NCBI GenBank assembly: GCA_024680555.1
Contig: JAILCC010000007.1
Span: 1 to 35,498 of the forward strand
Source: a bacterium
Lineage (GTDB): Bacteria; Cyanobacteriota; Vampirovibrionia; Gastranaerophilales; JAILCC01
DNA: 35,498 nt
Reading direction: 5' to 3'
In this document: positions 1-8,743 of the stretch, piece by piece
Position numbering within the stretch: position 1 is the first letter of the stretch
How the letters are laid out: every line of letters starts with the position of its first letter
Position numbers and translations under genes: made by a program
Notes under the pieces: generated by a model
Told to the model about the DNA's origin: nothing
What the model saw: the letters and a program-made list of their open reading frames with translations, nothing else
Database searches by the model: none

Positions 1-2
1 TA

Positions 3-479
3 ACCGGAACAAATACAATAGCAGATGCAATAACAGGCGCAGGAACATTAGAACTAGTATCCGGCGCAACAACCCTTGACGCAAATGCAACCCAAAATAC
101 CCTGACAATTACCGCAGGAACATTAACAAACAACGCAACAGCAACAATAGTTGGAGGTTCAAATGCAGGTGCAATACTGGGCAGCGGAACTCTTGCAAAT
201 TCAGGTACATTTACAAATAACGGAGCTATAACTCAAACAATACTTACCAACTCCGGTACATTTAATAATGACGGAACAGGAATTACAGCAGATGTAACTA
301 ATACATCCGGAACATTCAATAATAATTCCGACATAACCGGTAATGTTGACATTGCTGCGGGAACATTTAATAACAATGCTAATATTATCGGAAATGTAAC
401 AAACACAGGAAATTTAACTACCGCCGCAGACAAGGTTTCAGGAACGATGACCAATAATGGAACGATGAACCTGTCCGGC
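3..479 (+). repeat. Passenger repeat, copy 1 (partial)
   Basis: Translates to a block of about 160 residues (from TGTNTIADAIT to TMNLSG) that recurs at 1413-1901. The two copies align nearly throughout, with a four-codon insertion in copy 2. Shared segments include ATQNTL/TTQNTL, ILGSGTLANSGTF and GNVDIAAGTFNNN. Many differences are at third codon positions, so the duplication is not recent and the protein sequence has been kept. Confidence 0.85.
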
Positions 480-3400
480 GCATTGGAAAAAGCTGTATTA
501 GGAAACGGAACAACTAAAATAGATTCAGAATTGGCATTAAATTCAGGTTCATCAATAGCAGGAATGCTTGATATGAACTCAGGAGACCTGACATTATCTG
601 CGGGCAGTATTACGCAAACAGATATCAAGGCTATAAAGGGAAGCGGAAACATATTACTTGATTATAACGGTTCAAATATTGATACTATAAGATTAACCGG
701 TGATACAAGCGATGCTGCTACGATAACAATATCAAGTTTAACTACTCCGACAGGTGACATTGATGATTTCTCTCGACGAGTCTTAATTGGTGCTAATGCA
801 AATACTCAATTATCTATTGCTGCTGCGTTGGCGGATGAATTCCACAAAGAATGGAGTGAAGCTCAACACAGAGATGAGCCAATATCAACAAATACAATAT
901 CTTATGATGATAATTACGGAAGATACGATTGGACAAGAAATTATACAAAAGACCTTGGAGTTGCAGGTTCGGCAGAAGGGCTTAAAGATACATTGACTTA
1001 TCTTACAGAGCATACAGATACTCCGGAAGTATTAACAAAAGCTGAAAATATTGAGTTGATGAATACGTATACCGGCGAGGGTTCTGAAAACAGAAGCATA
1101 AACTTTGACGGAATATTTGATTCTGCAATGGCGGGAATATATACCGTAACTGCTGATATTGGAACAACTGCTGACGGAACTTATACGCTAAACGGTGTCA
1201 AGAATGATTCCGATGGTAATACTACAGTTGATTTTGACGGATACAAAGGCTTTGATGTATCTTCAAGCGACGCAACTGTTGTAATAAAGAACATTGATAT
1301 CAAGAATGCCGCATACATAGCTGACGTATCAGCCGGCGAACTTGATTTGAATAACGTAAATACCGACGGAACAAACGGAAGCGGTATTATAAACGACGGA
1401 ACAATTAAATTTACTGGAACAAACGTAATTGCCGATGCAATAACAAACGGTGCAAACGAAACAGGTGTGCTGCAAATCGTTTCGGGTGCAACCACTTTAA
1501 ATGCCGATACTACCCAAAACACACTAACTGTTGCATCGGGAACATTGACAAATAACGCAAATGCAACAATAACTGACGGTTCTAACTCCGGTACAATACT
1601 CGGTAGCGGAACTCTTGCAAATTCCGGCACATTTACTAACTCCGGTGCAATTACCCAATCAACTGTTGTAAACTCCGGCACATTTAATAATGACGGAACA
1701 GGAATTACTGCAAACGTGACAAATACATCCGGAACATTCAATAATAATTCCGGTATAACGGGAAATGTTGATATTGCCGCAGGAACATTCAATAATAACG
1801 CAAGCATTAGCGGAAACGTAACAAACGCAGGAATATTAAAATCCAATGCGGATAATCTGAACGGTAATGTTACAAATAATGGTTCGCTTAATTTGTCAGG
1901 CGGAACGTTAAATTCAACCATAAATGGCAGCGGTAATACTGCATTCAGTGGCGACATAACCGCTAATTCCGATATTACACAAAAAGCATTAGCGGTAAAT
2001 GATGACATTACCTTTATAAATAACGGCGTAACTACTATAAATACTGCTCTGACCAACCGTGGAACAATTTCAGGCGGCGGCGCAGTTGTTAACAAGGGCA
2101 ATGCTACAAATGACGGTGTTATTACTGTTTCATTTACCAACGAAGGCAATGTAACCAATAATTCACTTATCCAAGGTGATTATACAAATAATGGTACAAA
2201 TGCCAAAATTACCACTTCCATGGCAGGTTTGACAGGAAATATTACTAACAATGGTGGTGAAATACACTACACTGACGGTGGCAAGACTGTTGCTGATATT
2301 CACGGAGATGGCAGTGTTTATCTGGACGGTAATCAATCCGTAGTGTTAAATCACAGTTTAGATGCCAACAATTTAGTATTAAATAACGGAACATTGCTAT
2401 TCGGACAAAATACGGATATTTCTCAGGGCGGATTGACCGCAAACGGTGGCAGTATAAACACTCTTGACGGAAAAGTTTCGCAATACAAACTTGGTAATGT
2501 TGTGGCTAACGGAAATACCAATTTGGCAATAGATTTTGACCTTGATACCCTTACATCAGATAGCTTTATAGGTACATACTCCGGTGCAGGTAAACTCAAC
2601 ATTGATAAAGTTCAAATTTCGGGTACCACTATAAAAGACAGCATACGAGTTTATTTGGGTGACACGACAAAGATTGCGGATGCACAATTATCCGCAACTA
2701 ATCAAAAGCTGCCTACTATAATGACTCCGATTAAGAAGATGTATGGTAAAATCGAAGATAATTATCTTGTATATGCAGGAGCAAGTGGCGGCGGTGTATC
2801 TGATTACAACCCTGCTATCTTTGCCAGCCCTGTTGCTGCGGAATTGGGTGGCTTCCTTATCCAATCGCAAGCACTTCAAGATGGTTTCTACCACTTGAAC
2901 AGATATTCTAAATATTCTTTGAAAGATAGGCTAGCTTCAGAAAATGCAAACAAATATGCATTAAATACTGAAGGTGCAAATCCGACTTATATAAGAGAAT
3001 CTATTCCTGAAACTTCCCAAGCATTTTGGGGTGTTCCGTACACATCATTTGAAAAAGTTAAACTCAGAGGCGGTGTTAAAGTTTCTAACATAACGTACGG
3101 CGGAATGTATGGCGGCGATACCGATTTGGTTGATGTTGGACATGGTTTCAAGAGAGTTTATTCTACATTCGTCGGATATAACGGCGCTCATCAAACATAT
3201 AACGGCGTAAGTACGAATATGCAAGGTGGTATGCTTGGCTTTACCGGAACTTGGTATAAACGCAACTTCTTTACTGCGTTCACGGCATCTGTCGGTGCAA
3301 GTGCAGGTGAAGCGCACACGTCATTCGGTACTGATTACTTCTCAATGCTGACCGCAGGTGTGGGTAACAAAACAGGCTACAATATTGAGTTTGCTGATGG

Positions 3401-3821
3401 CAGATACATTCTCCAGCCTCAATTGTACACCGGATATATTTTCACAAATCCGTTTGATTATAAAAATTCTGCAGGTGTAAAAATCACATCTGATCCGCTG
3501 CATGCAATTCAAGTTGCACCCGGAATTAAATTTATCGCAAACTTCCAAAACGGCGTACAAGCGTATGCAGGTGTTGATGTGATGATGAACTTTATGGGCA
3601 AAACAAAATATATGGCAAACGAAACGAAATTGCCGGAATTGTCTGTCAAACCCTATGTTCAATATGGCGTCGGTGTTCAAAAATCCTGGGGTGAAAGATT
3701 TACTTGCTTCTTCCAAACAATGCTTCGTAACGGCGGCAGAAACGGTGTTTCATTATCCGCAGGATTGCGTTGGCTTGTAGGTAAAGATCCTAAAAAAGAA
3801 AAGGAGAACGAAAAAATATAG
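3..3821 (+). CDS. Autotransporter adhesin, 3' part (5' end outside window)
   Basis: The frame is open from the first complete codon at position 3, so the gene runs in from the left and the first internal ATG (447) is not its start. At least 1272 residues are visible. The first two thirds are low-complexity, Asn/Thr/Gly/Ser-rich strands such as GTFNNN and TNNGTLN, typical of the right-handed beta-helix passenger of type V secreted proteins. From about 3020 the composition changes to alternating aromatic and hydrophobic strands (YGGMYGG, GFTGTWYKRNFF, LQPQLYTGYIF), as in the roughly 270-residue outer membrane beta-barrel that translocates the passenger. The last strand ends in LSAGLRWLVG and is followed by a charged tail (KDPKKEKENEKI), whereas most autotransporters end on an aromatic residue. 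Role inferred: surface adhesion. Passenger similarity alone cannot name a ligand. Confidence 0.85.
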   Translation, partial: TGTNTIADAITGAGTLELVSGATTLDANATQNTLTITAGTLTNNATATIVGGSNAGAILGSGTLANSGTFTNNGAITQTILTNSGTFNNDGTGITADVTNTSGTFNNNSDITGNVDIAAGTFNNNANIIGNVTNTGNLTTAADKVSGTMTNNGTMNLSGALEKAVLGNGTTKIDSELALNSGSSIAGMLDMNSGDLTLSAGSITQTDIKAIKGSGNILLDYNGSNIDTIRLTGDTSDAATITISSLTTPTGDIDDFSRRVLIGANANTQLSIAAALADEFHKEWSEAQHRDEPISTNTISYDDNYGRYDWTRNYTKDLGVAGSAEGLKDTLTYLTEHTDTPEVLTKAENIELMNTYTGEGSENRSINFDGIFDSAMAGIYTVTADIGTTADGTYTLNGVKNDSDGNTTVDFDGYKGFDVSSSDATVVIKNIDIKNAAYIADVSAGELDLNNVNTDGTNGSGIINDGTIKFTGTNVIADAITNGANETGVLQIVSGATTLNADTTQNTLTVASGTLTNNANATITDGSNSGTILGSGTLANSGTFTNSGAITQSTVVNSGTFNNDGTGITANVTNTSGTFNNNSGITGNVDIAAGTFNNNASISGNVTNAGILKSNADNLNGNVTNNGSLNLSGGTLNSTINGSGNTAFSGDITANSDITQKALAVNDDITFINNGVTTINTALTNRGTISGGGAVVNKGNATNDGVITVSFTNEGNVTNNSLIQGDYTNNGTNAKITTSMAGLTGNITNNGGEIHYTDGGKTVADIHGDGSVYLDGNQSVVLNHSLDANNLVLNNGTLLFGQNTDISQGGLTANGGSINTLDGKVSQYKLGNVVANGNTNLAIDFDLDTLTSDSFIGTYSGAGKLNIDKVQISGTTIKDSIRVYLGDTTKIADAQLSATNQKLPTIMTPIKKMYGKIEDNYLVYAGASGGGVSDYNPAIFASPVAAELGGFLIQSQALQDGFYHLNRYSKYSLKDRLASENANKYALNTEGANPTYIRESIPETSQAFWGVPYTSFEKVKLRGGVKVSNITYGGMYGGDTDLVDVGHGFKRVYSTFVGYNGAHQTYNGVSTNMQGGMLGFTGTWYKRNFFTAFTASVGASAGEAHTSFGTDYFSMLTAGVGNKTGYNIEFADGRYILQPQLYTGYIFTNPFDYKNSAGVKITSDPLHAIQVAPGIKFIANFQNGVQAYAGVDVMMNFMGKTKYMANETKLPELSVKPYVQYGVGVQKSWGERFTCFFQTMLRNGGRNGVSLSAGLRWLVGKDPKKEKENEKI
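1413..1901 (+). repeat. Passenger repeat, copy 2
   Basis: Second copy of the block at 3-479, offset by about 1.41-1.42 kb. The segment between copies (about 480-1412) would complete a unit of about 470 residues, so the full gene probably contains further units upstream of the window. Confidence 0.85.
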
Positions 3822-3832
3822 TGTGAGAATTT

Positions 3833-4621
3833 TTAGACTTCGCTCTTGACTTTTGTGTCAAAATCAATGATTTTGTCTGCATTTCTGCCATTTTCCCATA
3901 AAGAGCCGATTTCGCATACTAAATCCCCATCTTTTTCTATTTTATGGATAAGGAAGTTTTCTTGTGCGGTTTTGTATTCACTGCAAATTAAAGTATCTCC
4001 AAAGAAGGATTCTTTGCAAAATCTTATGTTCAAACTTTTTATGGTATGATTTCTCAGAAAATCATCTGGTGAGGTCATTTCTGCAATATTTATGTAGCTT
4101 TTGTTATTTACGTGTTTGTTAAAATCTATGTCGGAAAGATTTGTTGTGTGGCTCATTTCTGTAACTTTTTCACCTAATTCGGGGAGTATGAATTTTTTGT
4201 GTTCCCCTAATGTAAGTTCATTAACTATTTCAAATTTTTCCAAAAATTCGTCTGTTTTGGCAGGCCTTTTAGTTTCCGTGTTTAATAAAAACCACAGGGC
4301 ATTGCCTTTAGCAAAAATTTTATCATTATAATAAACATTAAAGTCGGTATAAATTTTTAATTTTGAAATTTCGGAATACCAAATCTCCACTTTTATTTCT
4401 TCTGACCAAAAAGGCAGCGTATCAACAAAATCAATGTTGAATTCGGCTACTATCCAATAGAGATTTTTAGGCATCATATCATAGGCAGCCATTCTTTTTG
4501 TTGATGTGTATCTGGCAAAAGCATCTTGCACATAACTGATTGCCGAAATTGGTCTGAGCCTGTAATCAAGTAAATTCATATCGTCAAGAATTATATTGTA
4601 TTTTTTTGTGTATTTTTTCAT
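3833..4621 (-). CDS. Acyl-ACP thioesterase (FatA/FatB-like, bacterial)
   Basis: A 262-residue protein that should hydrolyse acyl-ACP to release free fatty acid in the cytoplasm. It has the two-hotdog-domain length of the family (PF01643). The second half carries the catalytic-loop signature SDIDFNKHVNNKSY (residues 163-176), matching the family pattern D-x-N-x-HVNN-x-x-Y with the conserved Asn168 and His170. The first half has the RLRPISAISYVQDAFARY segment that opens the first hotdog domain. The 3' end lies 11 bases from the convergent autotransporter gene. The start ATG has only a weak upstream purine stretch. Chain-length preference cannot be read from sequence. Free fatty acids could be reactivated by the acyl-CoA synthetase at 28585, but that link is inference. 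Confidence 0.82.
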   Translation of the reverse strand: MKKYTKKYNIILDDMNLLDYRLRPISAISYVQDAFARYTSTKRMAAYDMMPKNLYWIVAEFNIDFVDTLPFWSEEIKVEIWYSEISKLKIYTDFNVYYNDKIFAKGNALWFLLNTETKRPAKTDEFLEKFEIVNELTLGEHKKFILPELGEKVTEMSHTTNLSDIDFNKHVNNKSYINIAEMTSPDDFLRNHTIKSLNIRFCKESFFGDTLICSEYKTAQENFLIHKIEKDGDLVCEIGSLWENGRNADKIIDFDTKVKSEV

Positions 4622-4695
4622 GGATGTTTCTCTGCTATTTACTGCCTCAGAGTATATGCTATCATAAATATAGCGTTTAAACTATGAGGTGTTTT

Positions 4696-4902
4696 ATGCA
4701 GGAAATTCAAATAGGGAAAATATATCGTCATTTTAAGGGGAATTTGTATAAGGTTATAGCTTTTGCAAAGCATTCTGAAACAACGGAAGATATGGTTGTT
4801 TATCAACCTCTGAAAACAGGTGACAACTGGGTTCGCCCAAAAGCAATGTGGAATGAAGTCGTTGATGATAAAGGGACATTGCGCTTTACGCTTGTAGAGT
4901 AG
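4696..4902 (+). CDS. DUF1653 family small protein
   Basis: A 68-residue protein with the DUF1653 (PF07866) pattern: G-x-IYRHFKGNLYKV near the N-terminus, HSETTEDMVVYQPL in the middle, and WVRPKAMWNEVV near the C-terminus. Function of the family is not established. An in-frame ATG exists at 4684, but a GAGGTG ribosome binding site at 4686-4691 lies just before the ATG at 4696, so the later start is preferred. The last 17 bases overlap the 3' end of the convergent hydrolase gene. It is divergent from the thioesterase across a gap of about 75 bases. Confidence 0.82.
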   Translation: MQEIQIGKIYRHFKGNLYKVIAFAKHSETTEDMVVYQPLKTGDNWVRPKAMWNEVVDDKGTLRFTLVE

Positions 4903-5626
4903 CTATTTCCCTTAGCCAGCCAAGACAGGTGTTCTCAAAATCTTCTTTGTTATACAAAAATAAATCTTCCGCATGAATTCCGTCTTTGTATATTTTTAGT
5001 TCCTTGGGACAGGTTGCTTTTTTGTAGAGTTCTTCCGTGTGCCACAAACATACGGTTGGGTCTTTTGCGCCTGCAATAAAGAGAGTGGGGGCTTTTACGA
5101 GAGATACAATATCCGTAGGTTTTACTTTTTTGTGTGGAATTATACTCGGTCTGATTGATAAGAAACGAGAGAGTTCAAATTTTTTAAATGTTTCGCCCCA
5201 GGCTTCTTTTTTCCACATTTTGTTCTCGATTTTGCTAAAGTCGGCATGCGGAGAAACTGAAATAATTCTGTCTATAATCGGGTTTTGGGCGGCGTAGATT
5301 AACACAATTCCGCCTCCTAGGGAGAAGCCCGCAAGATAAATTTTTTGATATTTCTTTTGATATTTGGCATATTTTACTACGGCATCAAGGTCGTTTTGTT
5401 CCTTTGCACTGAAAGTGAACGCTCCTTTGCTTTTGCCGTGACCTCTAAAATCAAAAGAAATAACATCAAAGTTTTTAGCAAAAGACTCTGCTATCTCCAT
5501 GAAAGCATTAGAATCTTTTGTCATGCACCATCCGGGTGCGACAATGATAACCTCTGATTTACCTGTCTGAAAATAGTTTGCGGCGATTGTAACATTGTCG
5601 CCGGTTTGTAAAAAGATTTCATTCAT
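4886..5626 (-). CDS. Alpha/beta hydrolase (serine esterase/acyltransferase type)
   Basis: A 246-residue cytoplasmic alpha/beta hydrolase without signal peptide. The nucleophile elbow is GFSLGG with Ser102. The probable acid is Asp189 in AGAKDP and the catalytic His is His218 in DGIHAEDL. An RGHGKS segment at 61-66 lies in the usual cap-proximal loop. The pattern (GHGxS, GxSxGG, late D and H) resembles dienelactone-hydrolase and acyl-esterase relatives, but the substrate cannot be assigned. Its 3' end overlaps the convergent DUF1653 gene by 17 bases, and it is divergent from the peroxiredoxin gene with 39 bases between the start codons, so the two must share a compact promoter region. Confidence 0.8.
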   Translation of the reverse strand: MNEIFLQTGDNVTIAANYFQTGKSEVIIVAPGWCMTKDSNAFMEIAESFAKNFDVISFDFRGHGKSKGAFTFSAKEQNDLDAVVKYAKYQKKYQKIYLAGFSLGGGIVLIYAAQNPIIDRIISVSPHADFSKIENKMWKKEAWGETFKKFELSRFLSIRPSIIPHKKVKPTDIVSLVKAPTLFIAGAKDPTVCLWHTEELYKKATCPKELKIYKDGIHAEDLFLYNKEDFENTCLGWLREIATLQA

Positions 5627-5665
5627 AATAAAATTGTATCATAATTACAAATAATGGAGACTACT

Positions 5666-6112
5666 ATGACAGATATAAAATTTTCGGGAATAGACAAAGA
5701 CGGACAGGAAAAAGAATATTCATTATCCGATTTTATAGGTGAAAGGGTTGTACTTTATTTTTATCCTAAAGATAATACCTCTGGCTGTACAACCGAAGCC
5801 TGTAATTTTCGGGATAATATGAATCGTCTTACCTCCTTGGTTACTGTTGTAGGGGTTAGTCCTGACAGTATAAAAAGTCATAAATCATTTATGGAAAAGC
5901 AAAGCCTGAACTTTATTTTGCTTTCGGATACCGATAAAATTCTTTCTGAAAAATTTGGAGTTTGGAAAGAAAAATCAATGTATGGTAGAAAGTATATGGG
6001 AATTGAGCGCTCGACTTTTATTCTTGATAAAGCCGGCAATATAGAAAAAGAATGGCGCAAGGTGAAAGTTTCAGGGCATGTTGATGAAGTAATTGAATAT
6101 TTGACAAAATAA
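5666..6112 (+). CDS. bcp: Thioredoxin-dependent peroxiredoxin, PrxQ/Bcp type
   Basis: A 148-residue peroxiredoxin that reduces hydrogen peroxide and organic hydroperoxides in the cytoplasm using thioredoxin. The active site YPKDNTSGCTTEAC has peroxidatic Cys41 and resolving Cys46 five residues later, the arrangement that defines the PrxQ/Bcp subfamily. Later family landmarks are present: LLSDTDKILSEKFGVW, and ERSTFILDKAGNI before the C-terminal strand. Two in-frame ATGs exist. The one at 5666 has GGAG at 5656-5659 with six bases of spacing, whereas the ATG at 5654 has no ribosome binding site, so 5666 is chosen. A catalase or other peroxide-defence gene is not seen nearby. Confidence 0.92.
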   Translation: MTDIKFSGIDKDGQEKEYSLSDFIGERVVLYFYPKDNTSGCTTEACNFRDNMNRLTSLVTVVGVSPDSIKSHKSFMEKQSLNFILLSDTDKILSEKFGVWKEKSMYGRKYMGIERSTFILDKAGNIEKEWRKVKVSGHVDEVIEYLTK

Positions 6113-6170
6113 AAAGGATGCTACCTCTTCTCTCAATGCTAAATAAATAGCCAAAAGATAAGAATTATTC

Positions 6171-6176
6171 TATAAT
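6171..6176 (+). promoter_or_regulatory. Probable -10 element of tag
   Basis: Perfect TATAAT 31 bases before the tag start at 6208. I see no good -35 hexamer at 16-18 bases upstream, so confidence is moderate. Confidence 0.4.
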
Positions 6177-6207
6177 ATTGGGGGTAGAATTCAGTGCTTT
6201 TAACAAT

Positions 6208-6750
6208 ATGAGAAGATGTTTTTGGGTTGATGAAAAATCCGATATTTATATAAAATACCATGATGAAGAATGGGGAAAACAGAAATTTGATGACAGAGAG
6301 CTTTTTGAGCTGCTTATATTAGAGGGTTTTCAGGCTGGTTTATCTTGGATTACGGTTTTAAAGAAAAGAGAAGCTTTCAGAAAAGCTTTTGATAATTTTG
6401 ATGTAAGAAAAGTTGCAAACTATGATGATAAAAAGGTCGGTGAACTCTTGTCAAATCAGGGAATAATTCGCAGCAGGGGCAAAATTGAGGCAGCAATAAA
6501 TAATGCAAAAATCTTTATCAATATTCAAGATGAATTCGGTTCATTTTCTAAATATATATGGAAATTTACTGACGGAAAAATTATAAAAAATAAGACCGAC
6601 AAGTTTGAAGTATCCACCCCTTTATCGGATATGGTGTCAAAAGATTTAAAAAAGCGGGGGATGAAATACGTAGGCACGGTAATAATTTACTCCTACCTTC
6701 AAGCAATAGGGGTAATTGATGATCATGAAACCACTTGTCATTGTTATTAG
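6208..6750 (+). CDS. tag: DNA-3-methyladenine glycosylase I
   Basis: A 180-residue base-excision enzyme that removes 3-methyladenine from alkylated DNA. The N-terminus MRRCFWVDEKSDIYIKYHDEEWG is family-typical. The zinc-snap ligands are all present: Cys4, His18, His173 and Cys177 in HETTC near the C-terminus. Glu39 and Trp47 in the LILEGFQAGLSW segment correspond to the base-recognition pocket. The frame stays open back to a TTG at 6178, but family members start at the MRRC position, so ATG 6208 is used. There is no clear Shine-Dalgarno at either start. A TATAAT at 6171-6176 is a likely -10 element, which would put the transcript start just downstream of the TTG and supports the later start. 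The 3' end overlaps the convergent DUF1893 gene by about 4 bases. Confidence 0.93.
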   Translation: MRRCFWVDEKSDIYIKYHDEEWGKQKFDDRELFELLILEGFQAGLSWITVLKKREAFRKAFDNFDVRKVANYDDKKVGELLSNQGIIRSRGKIEAAINNAKIFINIQDEFGSFSKYIWKFTDGKIIKNKTDKFEVSTPLSDMVSKDLKKRGMKYVGTVIIYSYLQAIGVIDDHETTCHCY

Positions 6751-7223
6751 TCTAATGCGCCATTACCTTGAGAAAACAGCAAATATGCATCTTTTGCTTT
6801 TTTGATTTTAACAACAGCTTTGTCGCAAGGGCGGACATCCGTATTGTCGGGTATTAAAATTTCACCAACGAGTTTACCTGCCTTATGTTGTATTCTGTGT
6901 CTGATAAGAATTTTTTCTGCAGGAATAGACATTGTTTCGCCATAAACAAATTTTGCTTTTCCATACACGTATAAAAGTGCTTCTGCTTTTCCTACGGTTC
7001 TGTCAAATGCAAACGCACCTTTCATCGTTCCGTTTTCTTCAAGGTAAGTCAGTATTGGTCTCAGTGATTTGTCCGAAGATACAAATACATCACCGTCTTT
7101 GTATATTGCTATTGCATTTTCGGGATTGCTCGCTTTGTCAATAATTTCTTGCGAAAGTTCAATGGCATTTGCTGCCGAAAACAATAAAAAAGAACAAAAT
7201 ATTCCTGCTAAAAATTTTTTCAT
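6747..7223 (-). CDS. Exported DUF1893 (TM1506-like) protein
   Basis: A 158-residue protein with a signal peptide (MKKFLAGIFCSFLLFSAANA, cleavage predicted after residue 20). The mature part resembles DUF1893 (PF08973), which has a cytidine-deaminase-like fold: an IAIYKDGDVFVSS strand pair, SLRPILTYLEENG, then FDRTVGKAEALLYVYGKAKFVYG. In the family the late segment usually reads close to NRDGTGMCPMEK. Here it is PDNTDVRPCDKAV, keeping a Cys before the helix. A periplasmic location is unusual, since the described members are cytoplasmic. AAGGA precedes the start. It follows the TPR gene by 12 bases on the same strand, so the two are probably one operon of exported proteins. Function unknown. 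Confidence 0.7.
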   Translation of the reverse strand: MKKFLAGIFCSFLLFSAANAIELSQEIIDKASNPENAIAIYKDGDVFVSSDKSLRPILTYLEENGTMKGAFAFDRTVGKAEALLYVYGKAKFVYGETMSIPAEKILIRHRIQHKAGKLVGEILIPDNTDVRPCDKAVVKIKKAKDAYLLFSQGNGALD

Positions 7224-7235
7224 TGGTCCTTACCC

Positions 7236-7841
7236 TTAAATCATAACATTTTTCTTGGCTTCTTTTTCAGCTTGTCTGGTATATTTTTTGAATTTTTTGT
7301 AATCTGCGTATGCGCCTTTTTGGTCACCGGTATCCATTTTTATAAGGGCTCGAATTCCGTATGGTGCGGCATTTGTCGGAGCAAGTTCGATTGCTTTATC
7401 CAAATCTGCGTATGCTGCTGTGTTATTTCCTTTTTCATGATAAATCATGGCTCTGATTTCGTATGCTTCATGCACATTTGCATCAAGTTCAATTGATTTA
7501 TTGATACAGATTAAAGCATTATCAAATTTTTTCATTCCGACATACGCTGAAGCTTCGCCTGCGTACCCCTTGGCAGATTTTGAATCTATTGAAACAGCTT
7601 TTTGAAATGCTTTTAGTGCTTCTTCATTTTGGTTTGCAGCTAAATATACCTCGCCTTTTCCGTACCAGGCATCAAAGTATTTTGGGTTTGCTTTGGTTGC
7701 TTTTTCATAATAAGCAAGGGCTTGTGCGTATTGTTGGTTTATATAAGCCTGTCTGCCGTAATTAAATTCATCTTCGCCTGCAGCAAGAGCCCCTGTTGCA
7801 AGTAATATCATAAATGCAAATACAAATAAAATCTTTTTCAT
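7236..7841 (-). CDS. Exported TPR-repeat protein
   Basis: A 201-residue protein with a signal peptide ([20 protein letters not shown]) and then four to five tetratricopeptide repeats. Clear repeats: [80 protein letters not shown] and [20 protein letters not shown], each with the Gly/Ala-Tyr-Ala spacing of the TPR fold. The C-terminus is Lys-rich. TPRs mediate protein-protein contacts, so a periplasmic scaffolding role is likely but the partner is unknown. It is the first gene of the probable operon with the DUF1893 gene and is divergent from mscL. Confidence 0.85.
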   Translation of the reverse strand: MKKILFVFAFMILLATGALAAGEDEFNYGRQAYINQQYAQALAYYEKATKANPKYFDAWYGKGEVYLAANQNEEALKAFQKAVSIDSKSAKGYAGEASAYVGMKKFDNALICINKSIELDANVHEAYEIRAMIYHEKGNNTAAYADLDKAIELAPTNAAPYGIRALIKMDTGDQKGAYADYKKFKKYTRQAEKEAKKNVMI

Positions 7842-7928
7842 ATGTACTCTCTTACATTACTCCTACAATTTTATAGTAGCATAAAAATCACCTTTTATTG
7901 TATAATTTACAAAAAAGGAGATGAAAAC

Positions 7929-8411
7929 ATGTTTAATTGGTTTAAAAGAAATTTAGATGAATTTAAGACTTTTGCAGTCAGAGGCAACGTAATTGATATG
8001 GCTGTAGGTATCATTATCGGTGCTGCATTTGGTAAGATTGTTGACTCTTTGGTAAAAGACATTATTATGCCGCCGTTTGGATTTTTAATGGGAAAAGTTG
8101 ATTTTACGAATATGTATTGGACTTTGCCAAATATGGACGGAAAAATTGTTTCTTATCCGTCACTTTCGGCAGCACAAGAAGCAGGCGCAATCACTATCAA
8201 TTACGGTGTGTTTATAAATACCCTAATCAGCTTCATATTTGTTGCTTTTGCGGTATTCCTTTTGATTAAAGCCATAAATAAACTTAAAGCTGCTACGGCA
8301 AAAGCTGAAGAAAAGGCAGAAGCAGAAACAACAAAAACTTGTCCTCATTGCTTCTCAACTATTGATATTCGTGCAACAAAATGTCCGAATTGTACATCAG
8401 ATATTCAATAG
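7929..8411 (+). CDS. mscL: Large-conductance mechanosensitive channel with C-terminal zinc ribbon
   Basis: A 160-residue inner membrane channel that opens under membrane tension to release solutes during hypo-osmotic shock. The N-terminal amphipathic helix and first transmembrane helix are clear ([37 protein letters not shown], the family signature). A periplasmic loop follows at about 55-90 and the second transmembrane helix at about 92-112 ([20 protein letters not shown]). A charged coil leads into a CPHC...CPNC zinc-ribbon-like tail (about 139-157), an extension seen in a subset of MscL proteins. The ATG at 7929 follows AAGGAG at 7915-7920. The frame is open further upstream, but that part lacks a ribosome binding site. 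TATAAT at 7901-7906 is a probable -10. Confidence 0.93.
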   Translation: MFNWFKRNLDEFKTFAVRGNVIDMAVGIIIGAAFGKIVDSLVKDIIMPPFGFLMGKVDFTNMYWTLPNMDGKIVSYPSLSAAQEAGAITINYGVFINTLISFIFVAFAVFLLIKAINKLKAATAKAEEKAEAETTKTCPHCFSTIDIRATKCPNCTSDIQ

Positions 8412-8479
8412 CCCGACTGTCCGATTAAAAACTTAATAAAATACTTTAAAAATGAAGTGTATAGAAAAAGGAGTTTGAT

Positions 8480-8698
8480 ATGTTCAAATTTTTGAGATTC
8501 ACTTCATTTTTATTTGTAATTATAGGTGCTTTAAACTGGGGGCTTGTCGGGCTGTTCGGTTTCGATTTGGTCGCATTTCTATTTGGAGAGATGACATTTT
8601 TAACCAGATTGTTATACGGTTTGGTCGGGTTATCCGGTTTGATAGCACCTGCGGTGTGGGTGATTTATCGAAATCGCTGCTATTGTGAAGATGACTAA
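8480..8698 (+). CDS. DUF378 small membrane protein
   Basis: A 72-residue protein with two hydrophobic helices (about 8-34 and 41-63). It carries the DUF378 (PF04070) signature IIGALNWGLVGLFGFDLVAFLFG followed by LLYGLVGLSG. Function of the family is unknown. The start has an AAGGAG ribosome binding site. It lies 68 bases after mscL on the same strand and may be co-transcribed; a perfect hairpin follows it at 8703-8740. Confidence 0.88.
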   Translation: MFKFLRFTSFLFVIIGALNWGLVGLFGFDLVAFLFGEMTFLTRLLYGLVGLSGLIAPAVWVIYRNRCYCEDD

Positions 8699-8702
8699 AT
8701 AT

Positions 8703-8743
8703 AAAGAGCAAGGGTGTTTGCTTTCATACCCTTGCTCTTTTGT
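8703..8743 (+). terminator. Hairpin terminator after the DUF378 gene
   Basis: Perfect 13-bp inverted repeat, arms AAAGAGCAAGGGT (8703-8715) and its complement (8728-8740) with a 12-base loop, starting five bases after the DUF378 stop. The U-run is short (it is mostly the end of the stem), so termination may be only partial and the MCE gene 15 bases on could receive read-through. Confidence 0.65.

Noticed and set aside
1181..2158. Long open frame of 325 codons antisense to the autotransporter gene
   Set aside because: It is rich in Val, Pro, Leu and Phe as the mirror of the Asn/Thr/Gly repeats, has no ribosome binding site, and lies wholly inside a well-supported gene.
3045..3716. Minus-strand open frames of 90 and 124 codons in the barrel region
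   Set aside because: No start signals and no recognisable protein; antisense shadows of the barrel.
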